From CAZMGV01 sp964565925 (GTDB taxonomy: Bacteria; JAGRBM01; JAHCIT01): DNA of 64,000 nt. A program made the translations under genes and the position numbers. The notes beneath the pieces are model-generated. The model did not search any database, was not told the origin of the DNA, and worked only from the letters and a program-made list of their open reading frames with translations. Every line of letters begins with the position of its first letter. Position 1 is the first letter of the stretch. Positions 1 to 12,146 of the stretch are shown in pieces. The DNA lies in assembly GCA_964565925.1 (NCBI GenBank), contig CAZMGV010000013.1:73636-137635 (forward strand), written 5' to 3'.

Positions 1-660
1 CGGGGCCTGGGCGCCCTCTGTTTCGGATTCAACGCGCCGGTGGATTTGCGCGACTGCTGCGACATCTACTGGAAGCATCTGAAGGATCACAAGAAACTGG
101 TGGGTGATTTCGTGAACGCCAATATCGGCGCGAGCACGCCCATGTTCTGCCATTCGGACCAGAGAACCGCCCGCATGGCCGGTTTCCCGGCGGCGGCGTA
201 TTTCGCCATCAAGGCGCTCGCGCTGTTCTCGCCGTGGTATGGCAAGGACGTTCCCGGCTACGAGTTCTATACGAACATGGCGAAACAGGGGAACAACAAC
301 TTCGGCGTGGGCAAGGACGGCAAGCCGATGGACATGAACCGGCTGGTGAGCGACGGCACGATGCTGGTCGGCACGCCGGAGGAGATCATCGCCGGCATCG
401 AGAAGTACGAGGAGGCGGGCGTCACCCAGATGGTGTTCCTCGTCCAGATGGGAAATCTCGCCCACCGCGAGATTCTCCGGTCGATCGAGCTGTTCGGCCG
501 CGAGGTAATCCCGTATTTCGAGGCGAAGGGCCACAAGATCCCGCACGGGTTCAAGGAGTTCCGCACGACGGTGGCGGCCCGGACGGGTGAGTTCGGAAGC
601 CGGGGCCTCGACGAGGTGACCGCTGGGGAAAAACCGCTTGGCGAGACAAAGATCGCCTGA
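1..660 (+). CDS. LLM-class flavin-dependent oxidoreductase, C-terminal part (cut by window edge)
   Basis: The reading frame is open from the first base, so the start lies outside the window and about 219 C-terminal residues are visible. The segment VGTPEEIIAGIEKYEEAGV followed by a helix ending in a proline-containing VIPYFEAKG stretch is the usual C-terminus of the bacterial-luciferase-like family. Those TIM-barrel proteins use FMN or F420 to oxidise organic substrates. The substrate cannot be told from this part. It ends with TGA at 658-660, and 480 bp without a convincing gene follow before gltB, so it is probably the last gene of its transcript. Confidence 0.85.
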   Translation, partial: RGLGALCFGFNAPVDLRDCCDIYWKHLKDHKKLVGDFVNANIGASTPMFCHSDQRTARMAGFPAAAYFAIKALALFSPWYGKDVPGYEFYTNMAKQGNNNFGVGKDGKPMDMNRLVSDGTMLVGTPEEIIAGIEKYEEAGVTQMVFLVQMGNLAHREILRSIELFGREVIPYFEAKGHKIPHGFKEFRTTVAARTGEFGSRGLDEVTAGEKPLGETKIA

Positions 661-1143
661 AAGATCCCGGCTGCAGCCGGTCACAGGGCGGGAAAACGGC
701 CATTCCCGGGGCGGATGAATGCCCTTCATTACCGGTAGAACGGCGATTCCGTTCCCGCCCCTTGCACTTGCGGCAGTTCCGGCTACTTTTGCGCTCCCGA
801 AGCCGAGACGACTGGTCGCCAAAACGATAGGAAGAACCGGCACGGAACACCGGCAGCGGTCCGGTACACGGGTGCCCTTTATAGTGGTGCCGGTGTACTT
901 GGCACGCGGCGCGTCATTACGATAGACTGTTTTTCCGGGTGGGACTGCGGCCACTCCCTCTTCTCAGGTGAGTCCCGATTGGTAATCCCGTCGAATGAGT
1001 CAGTGGTGAAGCCCCCGGAGGCCCGCCGCGGGGACAAGTGCCCCCGCAGCGGGTGTATACAGTATACGGCCCAGGACCCCTATATAAGCGGTGCTCGACA
1101 CCGGACTATAAGGCGGCCCGGAGCCAGGGAGCAGGGTTGAACG
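661..1143 (+). other. Intergenic region with long leader upstream of gltB
   Basis: I see no credible gene here. A 68-codon frame near 719-925 has no ribosome binding site or recognisable product. The right part is structured, with a strong GC hairpin and a short palindrome annotated separately. The last 60 bases before gltB include a CTATATAAG stretch, and GGGAGCAGGG just before the ATG serves as the ribosome binding site. A regulated gltBD leader or promoter region is the likeliest content. Confidence 0.5.
1022..1067 (+). promoter_or_regulatory. GC hairpin plus GTATAC palindrome upstream of gltBD
   Basis: Bases 1022-1033 pair with 1042-1053 (11 of 12 positions, one C-A mismatch) around an 8-base loop, a very stable stem without a T-run. 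Two bases downstream, 1055-1067 reads GTATACAGTATAC, a perfect 13-bp palindrome centred on 1061 made of two GTATAC halves. The arrangement looks like an operator or attenuator ahead of gltBD, whose expression is commonly tied to nitrogen or amino-acid status. The regulator is not identifiable from the sequence. Confidence 0.4.
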
Positions 1144-5670
<4,527 letters not shown>

Positions 5671-5684
5671 GAGAGTAGAAGTAC

Positions 5685-7133
5685 ATGGCCGATCCGACCG
5701 GATTCCTGAAGATCACCGAGCGCCAGCTCCCGGGCTACCGTCCCGTCGAGGAGCGCATTCACGACTACGAAGAGTGCTACGTGCCGTTTCCGGAGGAGAC
5801 GCTGCAGAAGCAGGCGTCACGCTGCATGGACTGCGGCATCCCCTTCTGCCACAACGGCTGCCCGCTCGGTAACATCATCCCCGACTGGAACGACCTCGTG
5901 TACAAGGGCCGCTGGAAGGACGCGATCGACCGCCTCCACGCGACCAACAACTTCCCCGAGTTCACGGGCCGCATCTGCCCCGCTCCGTGCGAGGCCTCCT
6001 GCGTGCTGGGCATCAACCAGCCGGCGGTGACCATCAAGCAGATCGAAGTGACGATCATCGACCACGCCTGGCGCGAAGGCTGGATCCGGCCGCAGCCGCC
6101 CAAGGCGCGGACCGGCAAGACCGTCGCCGTCGTGGGCTCGGGCCCCGCCGGGCTCGCCGCCGCGCAGCAGCTCGCCCGCTCGGGCCACGAGGTGACGCTG
6201 TTCGAGCGCGCCGACCGTATCGGCGGCCTGCTCCGTTACGGGATTCCGGACTTCAAGATGCGCAAGCACCTGATCGACCGGCGCATGGAGCAGATGAAGG
6301 CGGAGGGCGTCACGTTCCGTACGAAAGTGAACGTCGGCGTGGATATCACCGCCGCCGAGCTGCGCAAGCAGTTCAACGCTGTTGTGCTCACCGTGGGCGC
6401 CACGCTGCCGCGCGACCTTCAGGTACCTGGCCGGGAACTCAAGGGCGTCCATTTCGCCATGGATTTCCTGACGCCGTCCAACAAGCGGCAGGCGGGCGAC
6501 AAGATCGCCCCCGAGGACTTCCCCTCGGCCGAAGGCAAGGACGTGGTGATCCTTGGCGGCGGCGACACGGGAGCCGACTGTCTCGGCACCTCGCACCGGC
6601 AGGGGGCGAAGTCGATCAAGCAGTTCGAGCTGATGCCGCGTCCGCCTGATAGCCGCGCCGAAGACAACGCGTGGCCGCTCTGGCCGCTCATTTACCGGAC
6701 CTCATCGGCCCACCTGGAAGGCGGCGAGCGCGACTACGCGATCTCGACCAAGTCCCTGTCGGGCAAAAACGGCCAGCTCGAAAAGCTGCACTGCGTACGG
6801 CTCAACTGGAAGAAACTTCCGGACGGCCGCCAGACGTTCGAGGAGATCCCCGGCTCCGAGTTCGAGGTCAAATGCGACATGCTGTTCCTGGCGCTCGGGT
6901 TCCTGGGGCCGGAGAAGAGCAAGCTCGTGCAGGATCTGGGTGTCGAGCTGGACGCGCGCGGCAACATCAAGTCGACACCTAACAAGCGGACCAGCGTGGA
7001 CGGCGTGTTCACCGCCGGCGACGCCACCCGCGGCCAGTCGCTGGTCGTCTGGGCGCTCGCCGAGGGCCGCACCGCCGCCCACCACGTGGATATCTATCTG
7101 CAGGGCGGAACCCAGCTCCCCGCGCCGCTGTAA
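5685..7133 (+). CDS. gltD: Glutamate synthase [NADPH] small subunit
   Basis: The 482-residue beta subunit feeds electrons from NADPH through FAD and two 4Fe-4S clusters to GltB. Cluster cysteines are visible as C47, C50, C55, C59 and as C98, C102, C106. The FAD dinucleotide fold is GSGPAG at about 151-156, and the NADPH fold is GGGDTGADC in the second half. A C-terminal TAGDATRGQSLVVWA segment matches the FAD-contacting end of the family. It lies 14 bp after gltB and is followed directly by a strong terminator, so gltBD is a closed two-gene operon. Confidence 0.98.
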   Translation: MADPTGFLKITERQLPGYRPVEERIHDYEECYVPFPEETLQKQASRCMDCGIPFCHNGCPLGNIIPDWNDLVYKGRWKDAIDRLHATNNFPEFTGRICPAPCEASCVLGINQPAVTIKQIEVTIIDHAWREGWIRPQPPKARTGKTVAVVGSGPAGLAAAQQLARSGHEVTLFERADRIGGLLRYGIPDFKMRKHLIDRRMEQMKAEGVTFRTKVNVGVDITAAELRKQFNAVVLTVGATLPRDLQVPGRELKGVHFAMDFLTPSNKRQAGDKIAPEDFPSAEGKDVVILGGGDTGADCLGTSHRQGAKSIKQFELMPRPPDSRAEDNAWPLWPLIYRTSSAHLEGGERDYAISTKSLSGKNGQLEKLHCVRLNWKKLPDGRQTFEEIPGSEFEVKCDMLFLALGFLGPEKSKLVQDLGVELDARGNIKSTPNKRTSVDGVFTAGDATRGQSLVVWALAEGRTAAHHVDIYLQGGTQLPAPL

Positions 7134-7158
7134 GTTTCACTCAGGGATTTAAAAACGG

Positions 7159-7187
7159 AAGGGACGGGCGAAGACCCGTCCCTTTTT
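7159..7187 (+). terminator. Rho-independent terminator of gltBD
   Basis: GGGACGGG at 7161-7168 pairs perfectly with CCCGTCCC at 7175-7182 around a CGAAGA loop. Five T follow at 7183-7187, and the stem is extended by A-T pairs. It sits 26 bp after the gltD stop. Confidence 0.93.
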
Positions 7188-7400
7188 ACTTTCGGGTGGT
7201 CCGCCAACTCCGCCAAATCCGGCCCATTTTCAGGGCTTTCCCACTGCCCTTGCCCTTTACCCCCTGAAGGGCTACAGACCGGGCCGCCTTGCCCCCGGGG
7301 CCTAGCGACCAAGCCATTAACGGCCGCTGGCATTTATCCCGGGGGACGTTGTCCGGACTAAACCAAATCCGCCGGACGATGCCCGAAAGGAGTCCTTTTC

Positions 7401-7979
7401 ATGGCAAAGAACCTCTATGAGTGTCTGGTCATCTCCCCGCCCGACCAGAACGAAGCAGCCCGCGCCCCTCTGCGGGAAAAAATCGAAGCGGCACTGAAGA
7501 AGTTCGATTCCTCCATCGTCCACTGGGACGACTGGGGAACGCGCAAGCTCACGTTCCGCATCAACAAGACCTGGCGCGGCCACTACACGCTGTTCTTCTT
7601 CGAAGGACCGGCGGCGGCCGTGACGGAACTGGACCGCACCCTGAAGATCGCGGAAGACGCCTGGCGGCACCTGATTATCCGCCCGGAAGAGCGTCCGGAC
7701 TTCGCCGATCTCGAGCGCCGTGCGATTGCGCGCGCCGAGGCGGAGAAGAACCGTCCGCCGCGTGAATTCGGCGACGACGACGAAGGCGGCGACTTCGACC
7801 GTGGCGACCGCGGCCGTGACCGTGGCGACCGCGAGTTCCGCGGACGCGGCGATCGTGGAGACCGGGATGACCGGCCGCCCCGTGGCGACCGCGACGACCG
7901 TCCTCCGCGCGGTGACCGGGACGACCGGCCGCCACGTGGCGACGCACCACCGGCGGCTTCCGAGCCGTCCGAAGCGTGA
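7401..7979 (+). CDS. rpsF: 30S ribosomal protein S6 with long charged C-terminal tail
   Basis: Residues 1 to about 115 form the S6 fold (LYECLVISPP start; HLIIRPEERPD). S6 binds the central domain of 16S rRNA as a dimer with S18. The usual length is about 95-135, but this protein has 192 residues because of a tail rich in Asp, Arg and Gly. That tail ends in three copies of a 27-bp unit coding RDDRPPRGD (7863-7943). The start is supported by GAAAGGAG at 7385-7392. rpsR follows after 64 bp and carries a matching low-complexity tail at its N-terminus. About 210 bp without genes separates it from the gltBD terminator. Confidence 0.96.
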   Translation: MAKNLYECLVISPPDQNEAARAPLREKIEAALKKFDSSIVHWDDWGTRKLTFRINKTWRGHYTLFFFEGPAAAVTELDRTLKIAEDAWRHLIIRPEERPDFADLERRAIARAEAEKNRPPREFGDDDEGGDFDRGDRGRDRGDREFRGRGDRGDRDDRPPRGDRDDRPPRGDRDDRPPRGDAPPAASEPSEA

Positions 7980-8043
7980 GGCGAGGCCAGAGGCCCGCTT
8001 AAACCTTTAACCGAATTCAGACAGACCAGAGGAAATTCAGATC

Positions 8044-8418
8044 ATGGGTGACGAACACAACAGGGATTCAAGAGACGACGGCGAAGGCCGTGGCAGGGGC
8101 GGAGACCGGGGCGACCGCGGCGGTGACCGTGGCGGTGACCGTGGCGGTGACCGCGGCAAGGGCGGCCCCGGAGGCCCGAAGAAGGGCGGCCGGCGCGGTT
8201 TCGGACGCCGCAAGGTGTGCCGTTTCTGCATGGAAAAGACCCGCTACATCGACTGGAAAGACACCCGCACGACCCGCATGTTCGTGGGCGAGCGCGGCAA
8301 GATCGTTCCGCGCCGCATCTCGGGCACCTGCTCGGGCCACCAGCGGCAGCTGAAGGTCGCCGTGGAGCGCGCCCGCAACATGGCGCTGCTGCCGGTGGGC
8401 GAAGCCAACCGCCGCTAG
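8044..8418 (+). CDS. rpsR: 30S ribosomal protein S18 with Gly-Asp-Arg-rich N-terminal extension
   Basis: The conserved S18 body starts near residue 50 (GFGRRKVCRFC) and runs to the end (ISGTCSGHQRQL, VERARNMALLPV). C59, C62 and C96, with H99 nearby, mark the zinc-binding (C+) form. The first 50 residues are an extension with repeats of GGDR, encoded by three tandem 12-bp units at 8119-8154. Normal S18 has about 75-90 residues, and this has 124. AGAGGAAA precedes the ATG. It lies between rpsF and the DUF2232 gene, the usual order in the former Deltaproteobacteria. Confidence 0.96.
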   Translation: MGDEHNRDSRDDGEGRGRGGDRGDRGGDRGGDRGGDRGKGGPGGPKKGGRRGFGRRKVCRFCMEKTRYIDWKDTRTTRMFVGERGKIVPRRISGTCSGHQRQLKVAVERARNMALLPVGEANRR

Positions 8419-8450
8419 TTTTTCGCGGTCCATTCAAGTGACTGAAAGAG

Positions 8451-8488
8451 CCGGCGGTTTCCCTGAAGAAGGGGGCCGCCGGTTCCGT
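8451..8488 (+). terminator. Hairpin after rpsR (terminator or attenuator)
   Basis: CCGGCGG at 8451-8457 pairs with CCGCCGG at 8476-8482. An inner CCCT/AGGG stem is possible, and a T-rich TTCCGTTTCC follows. The next gene starts 26 bp later, so it may reduce rather than end transcription into the membrane-protein gene. rplI has its own promoter, which fits this reading. Confidence 0.6.
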
Positions 8489-8508
8489 TTCCGGGGCCGG
8501 ATCCACAC

Positions 8509-9453
8509 ATGACCATCCTGTTCGCACTGCTTGTCTCGTTCGTCCACCTGGTGCTGCTCGTGGCGCTGCCGGTCGTGGGCGCGGTGAACGTGATCCGGCG
8601 CCCGCGCCGCACGGGATATATCTTCCTTTGCATCCTGAGCGTCGTGGCGGGCCTTGCGGGCGCGCTCGGGTTCGGAGCCGGCGTGGGACTCTACGCCGGT
8701 CTCACGATGTCGGCGATGACCTTCCTGTTCGGCTCGGTGGCGGGCGAATACGGCCGCCGCCGGGTGCCCTTCAGCGAGGCGGCGTTCCGGACGCTCGTGA
8801 CCGCCGTCGCGCCGCTCGCCTTTACGCTGGCCGCCTACGCGGCTTTTGCGGGCGGCGATTTTTACCCCTCCATACGGCAGTTCATGGAGTCGATGATCAC
8901 GCAGGCGATCGATCTCCAGAAGCAGCAGGGGGCGCTGGACGATGCGACGCTCAAGGCGCTCGAGGCGGCGGCGCCCGAACAGGCGGTGTTCCTCACGACC
9001 CGCGCCTACATGATGCCCGGCACGCTGCTCGCGGCGGCCACGGGGTGGTTCGCGATCTGCCTGATGCAGGTGGCGAAATTTTCCGGCGTCTGGACCCGCG
9101 ACGACCTGTACAACTTCCGGCTGCCGGAGTGGCTCATGGTTCCGGCGCTGCTGGGCGGCCTGGCGACCGGCGCGTTCGGCCTGTCGGCGGTATGGACCAA
9201 TCACTACCATGTGGCGATGGGGTTCCTGTACGTGGGCGGTGTGCTGTACGCCGCGCAGGGGGTGGCCGTTACGGCGACCTTCTTCCGGCATCTCGGGGTC
9301 CCGGCGTGGCTCGCGGTGTTCGCGCTCATCACGTTGTTCCCGGCGGTGCTCGCCGCCGGGGTCATGGACATGTGGGCGGACTTCCGGGGCCGGATGGCCA
9401 AATGGGGGACGGCGTCGGGGCCGCCGGGTTCAAAGGGAACAGAGGGCGAATAG
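8509..9453 (+). CDS. DUF2232 (YybS-like) integral membrane protein
   Basis: A 314-residue hydrophobic protein with about eight membrane segments; a polar loop rich in Gln and Ala (residues ~120-165) lies mid-protein. The segment NFRLPEWLMVPALLGG followed by a YVGGVLYAAQGVAV segment is characteristic of the DUF2232/YybS family. Its gene often sits between rpsR and rplI, exactly as here. The function is not established; a role in envelope biology or small-molecule transport is only a guess. The short soluble C-terminus (GPPGSKGTEGE) is disordered. Confidence 0.85.
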   Translation: MTILFALLVSFVHLVLLVALPVVGAVNVIRRPRRTGYIFLCILSVVAGLAGALGFGAGVGLYAGLTMSAMTFLFGSVAGEYGRRRVPFSEAAFRTLVTAVAPLAFTLAAYAAFAGGDFYPSIRQFMESMITQAIDLQKQQGALDDATLKALEAAAPEQAVFLTTRAYMMPGTLLAAATGWFAICLMQVAKFSGVWTRDDLYNFRLPEWLMVPALLGGLATGAFGLSAVWTNHYHVAMGFLYVGGVLYAAQGVAVTATFFRHLGVPAWLAVFALITLFPAVLAAGVMDMWADFRGRMAKWGTASGPPGSKGTEGE

Positions 9454-9575
9454 GCCGGCGATTAAGTTTGGTCAGTGGCCCGGCCGCAAAGTTGACGGGT
9501 GCTCGGTTTTTCGGGCTTTTTCGCCCCCGAATGCCCCTCAAAAACTGCTATTAACTAGCTGATATCAGATAGGAT

Positions 9576-9604
9576 TTGACGCCCCGCCCCCGAGTGGCTA
9601 ATAG
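9576..9604 (+). promoter_or_regulatory. Sigma-70-type promoter for rplI
   Basis: TTGACG (9576-9581) and TAATAG (9599-9604) are separated by exactly 17 bp, close to the housekeeping consensus. About 65 bp of leader follow before the rplI start. The region between the DUF2232 gene and rplI (217 bp) otherwise shows only AT-rich sequence just upstream of the -35. Confidence 0.7.
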
Positions 9605-9670
9605 GGGTCCTTCCGGAACGGCCCTGTTGGGCCTTTCGCCCGGCAACCGGCCGGACTTTGGAGACAGATC

Positions 9671-10132
9671 ATGCGCGTTATTCTGAGAGACACGATCGAT
9701 ACGCTGGGCCAGATCGGCACCGTTGTGGACGTCCGCGACGGCTACGCCCGCAACTACCTCCTGCCGCGCGGCCTGGCCGTGCTGGCGAACGAGGGCAACG
9801 TGGCCCAGATGAAGCACGAGATGAAGGTGGCCGAGGACAAGGCCCGCAAGATCCGCGCGGCCCGCGAAGTGATCGCCAAGCAGCTCAAGGATCTCCACGT
9901 GCAGATCAAGGCGAAGGCCGGAGAGGGCGGCAAGCTGTTCGGCTCCATCGGCGCCAACGACGTCGCCGCGGCCGTCCATGCCAAGGGTTACACCGCGATC
10001 GACCGCCGCGACATCAAGCTCGCGCACCCGATCAAGGCGCTGGGCGATTTCCGCGTGCCGGTGAAGCTCCACCAGGACCTCACTGTCGAGATCGTCGTCA
10101 CCGTGACGGCCGAGGAAGTCCCGCAGGCCTGA
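9671..10132 (+). CDS. rplI: 50S ribosomal protein L9
   Basis: The 153-residue two-domain L9 binds 23S rRNA at the base of the L1 stalk and helps keep reading frame. The N-terminal rRNA-binding domain is typical (MRVILRD, GQIGTVVDVRDGYARNYLLPRGLA), followed by the long connecting helix and the C-terminal domain (LFGSIGANDVAAAV). GGAGAC lies just upstream of the ATG. It is preceded by its own promoter and followed by a clear terminator. Confidence 0.97.
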   Translation: MRVILRDTIDTLGQIGTVVDVRDGYARNYLLPRGLAVLANEGNVAQMKHEMKVAEDKARKIRAAREVIAKQLKDLHVQIKAKAGEGGKLFGSIGANDVAAAVHAKGYTAIDRRDIKLAHPIKALGDFRVPVKLHQDLTVEIVVTVTAEEVPQA

Positions 10133-10156
10133 GCCATCTGCGGAGAGGCAACGCGA

Positions 10157-10190
10157 GGGGGCGGACTGAAAAGTTCGCCCTTTTGCTTTT
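10157..10190 (+). terminator. Rho-independent terminator of rplI
   Basis: GGGCGGACT (10159-10167) pairs with AGTTCGCCC (10172-10180) with one G-T wobble and a GAAA loop. TTTTGCTTTT follows. Confidence 0.92.
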
Positions 10191-10240
10191 AACGTCCCCC
10201 GCGTGTGCTAATTTTCCGTCCTGTCCCGGAGGTGGGTGCT

Positions 10241-11305
10241 GTGGCTGACGAAAAGATCAAGACCGGATACGAGAACGTGCTCGTCACGGGCGGCGCGGGG
10301 TTCATCGGCTCGAACCTGATCCGGGCGCTGTTCGAAGAGAATCTCATCCCCGATCTCGACTTTGTCGCCAACCTGGACGCGCTCACCTACGCCGGCAACC
10401 GCAAGAACCTCGGCGATCTCGAAGGCGACAACAAATACCGTCTGATCCACGACGACATCTGCGACACGGAGCGGCTGGAAAACATCTTCCGGTTCGGCCA
10501 CTTCGACGCCGTCCTGCATCTGGCGGCCGAGAGCCATGTCGACCGCTCGCTCCAGGGGCCGCAGGCGTTCTTTAAAACCAACGTGATCGGCACCACCGCG
10601 CTGCTCGACGCCGCGAGACGCCACGGCGTCAAACGCTTTGTGCTGGTATCGACCGACGAGGTGTACGGCTCGCTCCCCGACGACGGCCACTCCAAGTTCA
10701 GGGAGACGACGCCCTTGGACCCCACGAGCCCCTACGCCGCCAGCAAGGCGGCAGCCGATCTGGCGGCGCTGTCGTACCACAAGAGCTTCGGCATGGACGT
10801 GGTCGTCACCCGCTGCTCGAACAACTTCGGCCCCTACCAGTTCCCCGAGAAGATGATCCCGCTGATGATCATCAACGCGATGAACGACAAGCCGCTGCCC
10901 GTCTACGGTGACGGCCGCAACGTGCGCGACTGGATCCACGCCCGCGACCACGCGCGCGGGATTGTCGCGGCGCTGCTGCGCGGCAAGGCGGGCCGGGTGT
11001 ACAACATCGGGGCCAACTGCGAACGGCGGAACCTCGAGATCGTGGACCGGATTCTGGAGCAGCTCGGCAAGCCCAAATCGCTCATCAAGTTCGTCACCGA
11101 CCGCCCGGCGCACGACCTGCGCTACGCGACCGAGTCGCTGCGCGCCCGCGAGGAGCTGGGCTGGGAGCCGCGCGTCGCATTCGAGGAAGGCCTCAAACAG
11201 ACCATCCAGTGGTACGTGGACAACCGCACCTGGTGGGAAGAGATCATCTTCGGCCCCTACCGGGCCTACTACGAGCGGCTCTACGGCCAGCGGCTGGCGG
11301 GGTGA
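10241..11305 (+). CDS. rfbB: dTDP-glucose 4,6-dehydratase
   Basis: A 354-residue short-chain dehydrogenase of the extended type, which converts dTDP-glucose to dTDP-4-keto-6-deoxyglucose on the way to L-rhamnose. NAD is bound by TGGAGFIGSN. The catalytic signature includes STDEVYG and the YAASK (YxxxK) pair, and RCSNNFGPYQFPEKMIP is diagnostic for RmlB. I chose the GTG at 10241 because GGAGG lies 8 bases upstream; the frame also extends to a GTG at 10205, but that lies against the rplI terminator. rfbA and rfbC are at about 29 kb on the other strand, and no rfbD is in the window, so the pathway genes are scattered. Confidence 0.96.
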   Translation: MADEKIKTGYENVLVTGGAGFIGSNLIRALFEENLIPDLDFVANLDALTYAGNRKNLGDLEGDNKYRLIHDDICDTERLENIFRFGHFDAVLHLAAESHVDRSLQGPQAFFKTNVIGTTALLDAARRHGVKRFVLVSTDEVYGSLPDDGHSKFRETTPLDPTSPYAASKAAADLAALSYHKSFGMDVVVTRCSNNFGPYQFPEKMIPLMIINAMNDKPLPVYGDGRNVRDWIHARDHARGIVAALLRGKAGRVYNIGANCERRNLEIVDRILEQLGKPKSLIKFVTDRPAHDLRYATESLRAREELGWEPRVAFEEGLKQTIQWYVDNRTWWEEIIFGPYRAYYERLYGQRLAG

Positions 11306-11334
11306 GCGGCGATCATAGTCCCGCGAAACGGAAT

Positions 11335-11715
11335 TCAGACGGCCGGCAGATACCCCCGGCCGGGATGCCGGCGTAAATTCGTCATTACCTCTTTCAGGGT
11401 GTAGACGTCGCCCCGTTCATAATCTCCCCAGCCCGCCATGAGGGCTGCGTCGATCTCCTTGAGCTGTGCGGGAGTGAACTTCACCGGGTTCGTGCTGCGG
11501 CGGTATTCGGCCATGGTTTCGTCGAGCGAATACGTCCGGCCTTTACGAATATCTTCGAGCGAGGCCTCAATCGATTCGTTGATCCTGGAAATTTCTTCTG
11601 GAGAAAAGCCGTCGGACGTTACCGGGCGGAGTTCGAACTCCATCCCTTCCGGAAGTTTCCGGCGGCCTTTCATGACCAGCTTGCCGTTACGGACCGTGGC
11701 GGTGAGGCGCTTCAT
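11335..11715 (-). CDS. Antitoxin-like protein with tandem duplicated motif
   Basis: A 126-residue acidic/basic protein. An N-terminal beta-rich piece (KRLTATVRNGKLVMKGRRKL) resembles small AF2212-type antitoxins. Two similar segments follow: SPEEISRINESIEASLEDI...YSLDETMAEYRR, then TPAQLKEIDAALMAGWGDY...YTLKEVMTNLRR. Each resembles the helical tail of RelB/Phd-type antitoxins (a residue pattern of the kind DIRKGRTYSLDE). No toxin gene is adjacent: a convergent rfbB lies downstream and a DUF962 gene upstream (47 bp away, same strand). The family call is tentative, but the internal duplication is directly visible. Confidence 0.6.
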   Translation of the reverse strand: MKRLTATVRNGKLVMKGRRKLPEGMEFELRPVTSDGFSPEEISRINESIEASLEDIRKGRTYSLDETMAEYRRSTNPVKFTPAQLKEIDAALMAGWGDYERGDVYTLKEVMTNLRRHPGRGYLPAV

Positions 11716-11762
11716 AGTTGTTAATTATACGCGAGGTGGGTTCCGGACGCCACCGGGGTAGC

Positions 11763-12134
11763 TTACCGGGCCGCGAGCAGCGGGGCTTCGCGGGACGGGT
11801 TGGGCGACCCGTAGAGGCGCGTGACTTCGTCCGCCATCCTGCCGCGCAGGGCATACGACAGCATCTTGAAGTCCGCCATGAACGACCACTTGGGGTAGGT
11901 AAACGTCGCGGGGCGGTTACCTTCGATGAAGAAGTGGCCGATCCAGGCCGGGCCGTAGCCCAGCACCGGCGCGACGCCGATGAGAACGGGGTTGAGGGTC
12001 AGGAGCCCGGCCAGCATCGACGAGACGGCCAGGCTCGTGCCGAAGTAGTGCAGCCCGCGGCAGACGGGACTTCTGTGCTCGCCCACGTAGAAGGGCCAGA
12101 ACGCTTCGAACGATTCGATACGGGGTGCGCTCAT
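11763..12134 (-). CDS. DUF962 / Mpo1-like membrane protein
   Basis: A 123-residue protein with two hydrophobic hairpin segments and the conserved features of the DUF962 family. These are an N-terminal FxxFWPFYVxEH motif, LHYFGT, and GYGPAWIGHFFIEGNRPATF. The conserved histidines are the metal ligands in yeast Mpo1, a dioxygenase that shortens 2-hydroxy fatty acids by alpha-oxidation. Bacterial members are largely uncharacterised. It is 12 bp downstream of the phosphatidyltransferase gene on the same strand, so a lipid-related role in one transcript is plausible. Confidence 0.85.
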   Translation of the reverse strand: MSAPRIESFEAFWPFYVGEHRSPVCRGLHYFGTSLAVSSMLAGLLTLNPVLIGVAPVLGYGPAWIGHFFIEGNRPATFTYPKWSFMADFKMLSYALRGRMADEVTRLYGSPNPSREAPLLAAR

Positions 12135-12146
12135 GGGTCCGGCGCC

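Noticed and set aside
898..915. TTGGCACG resembling a sigma-54 -24 element upstream of gltB
   Set aside because: The -12 GC at the required 10-base spacing is absent, so the match is only half a site.
719..925. 68-codon frame in the gltB upstream region
   Set aside because: No ribosome site, no recognisable domain, and codon use unlike neighbours.
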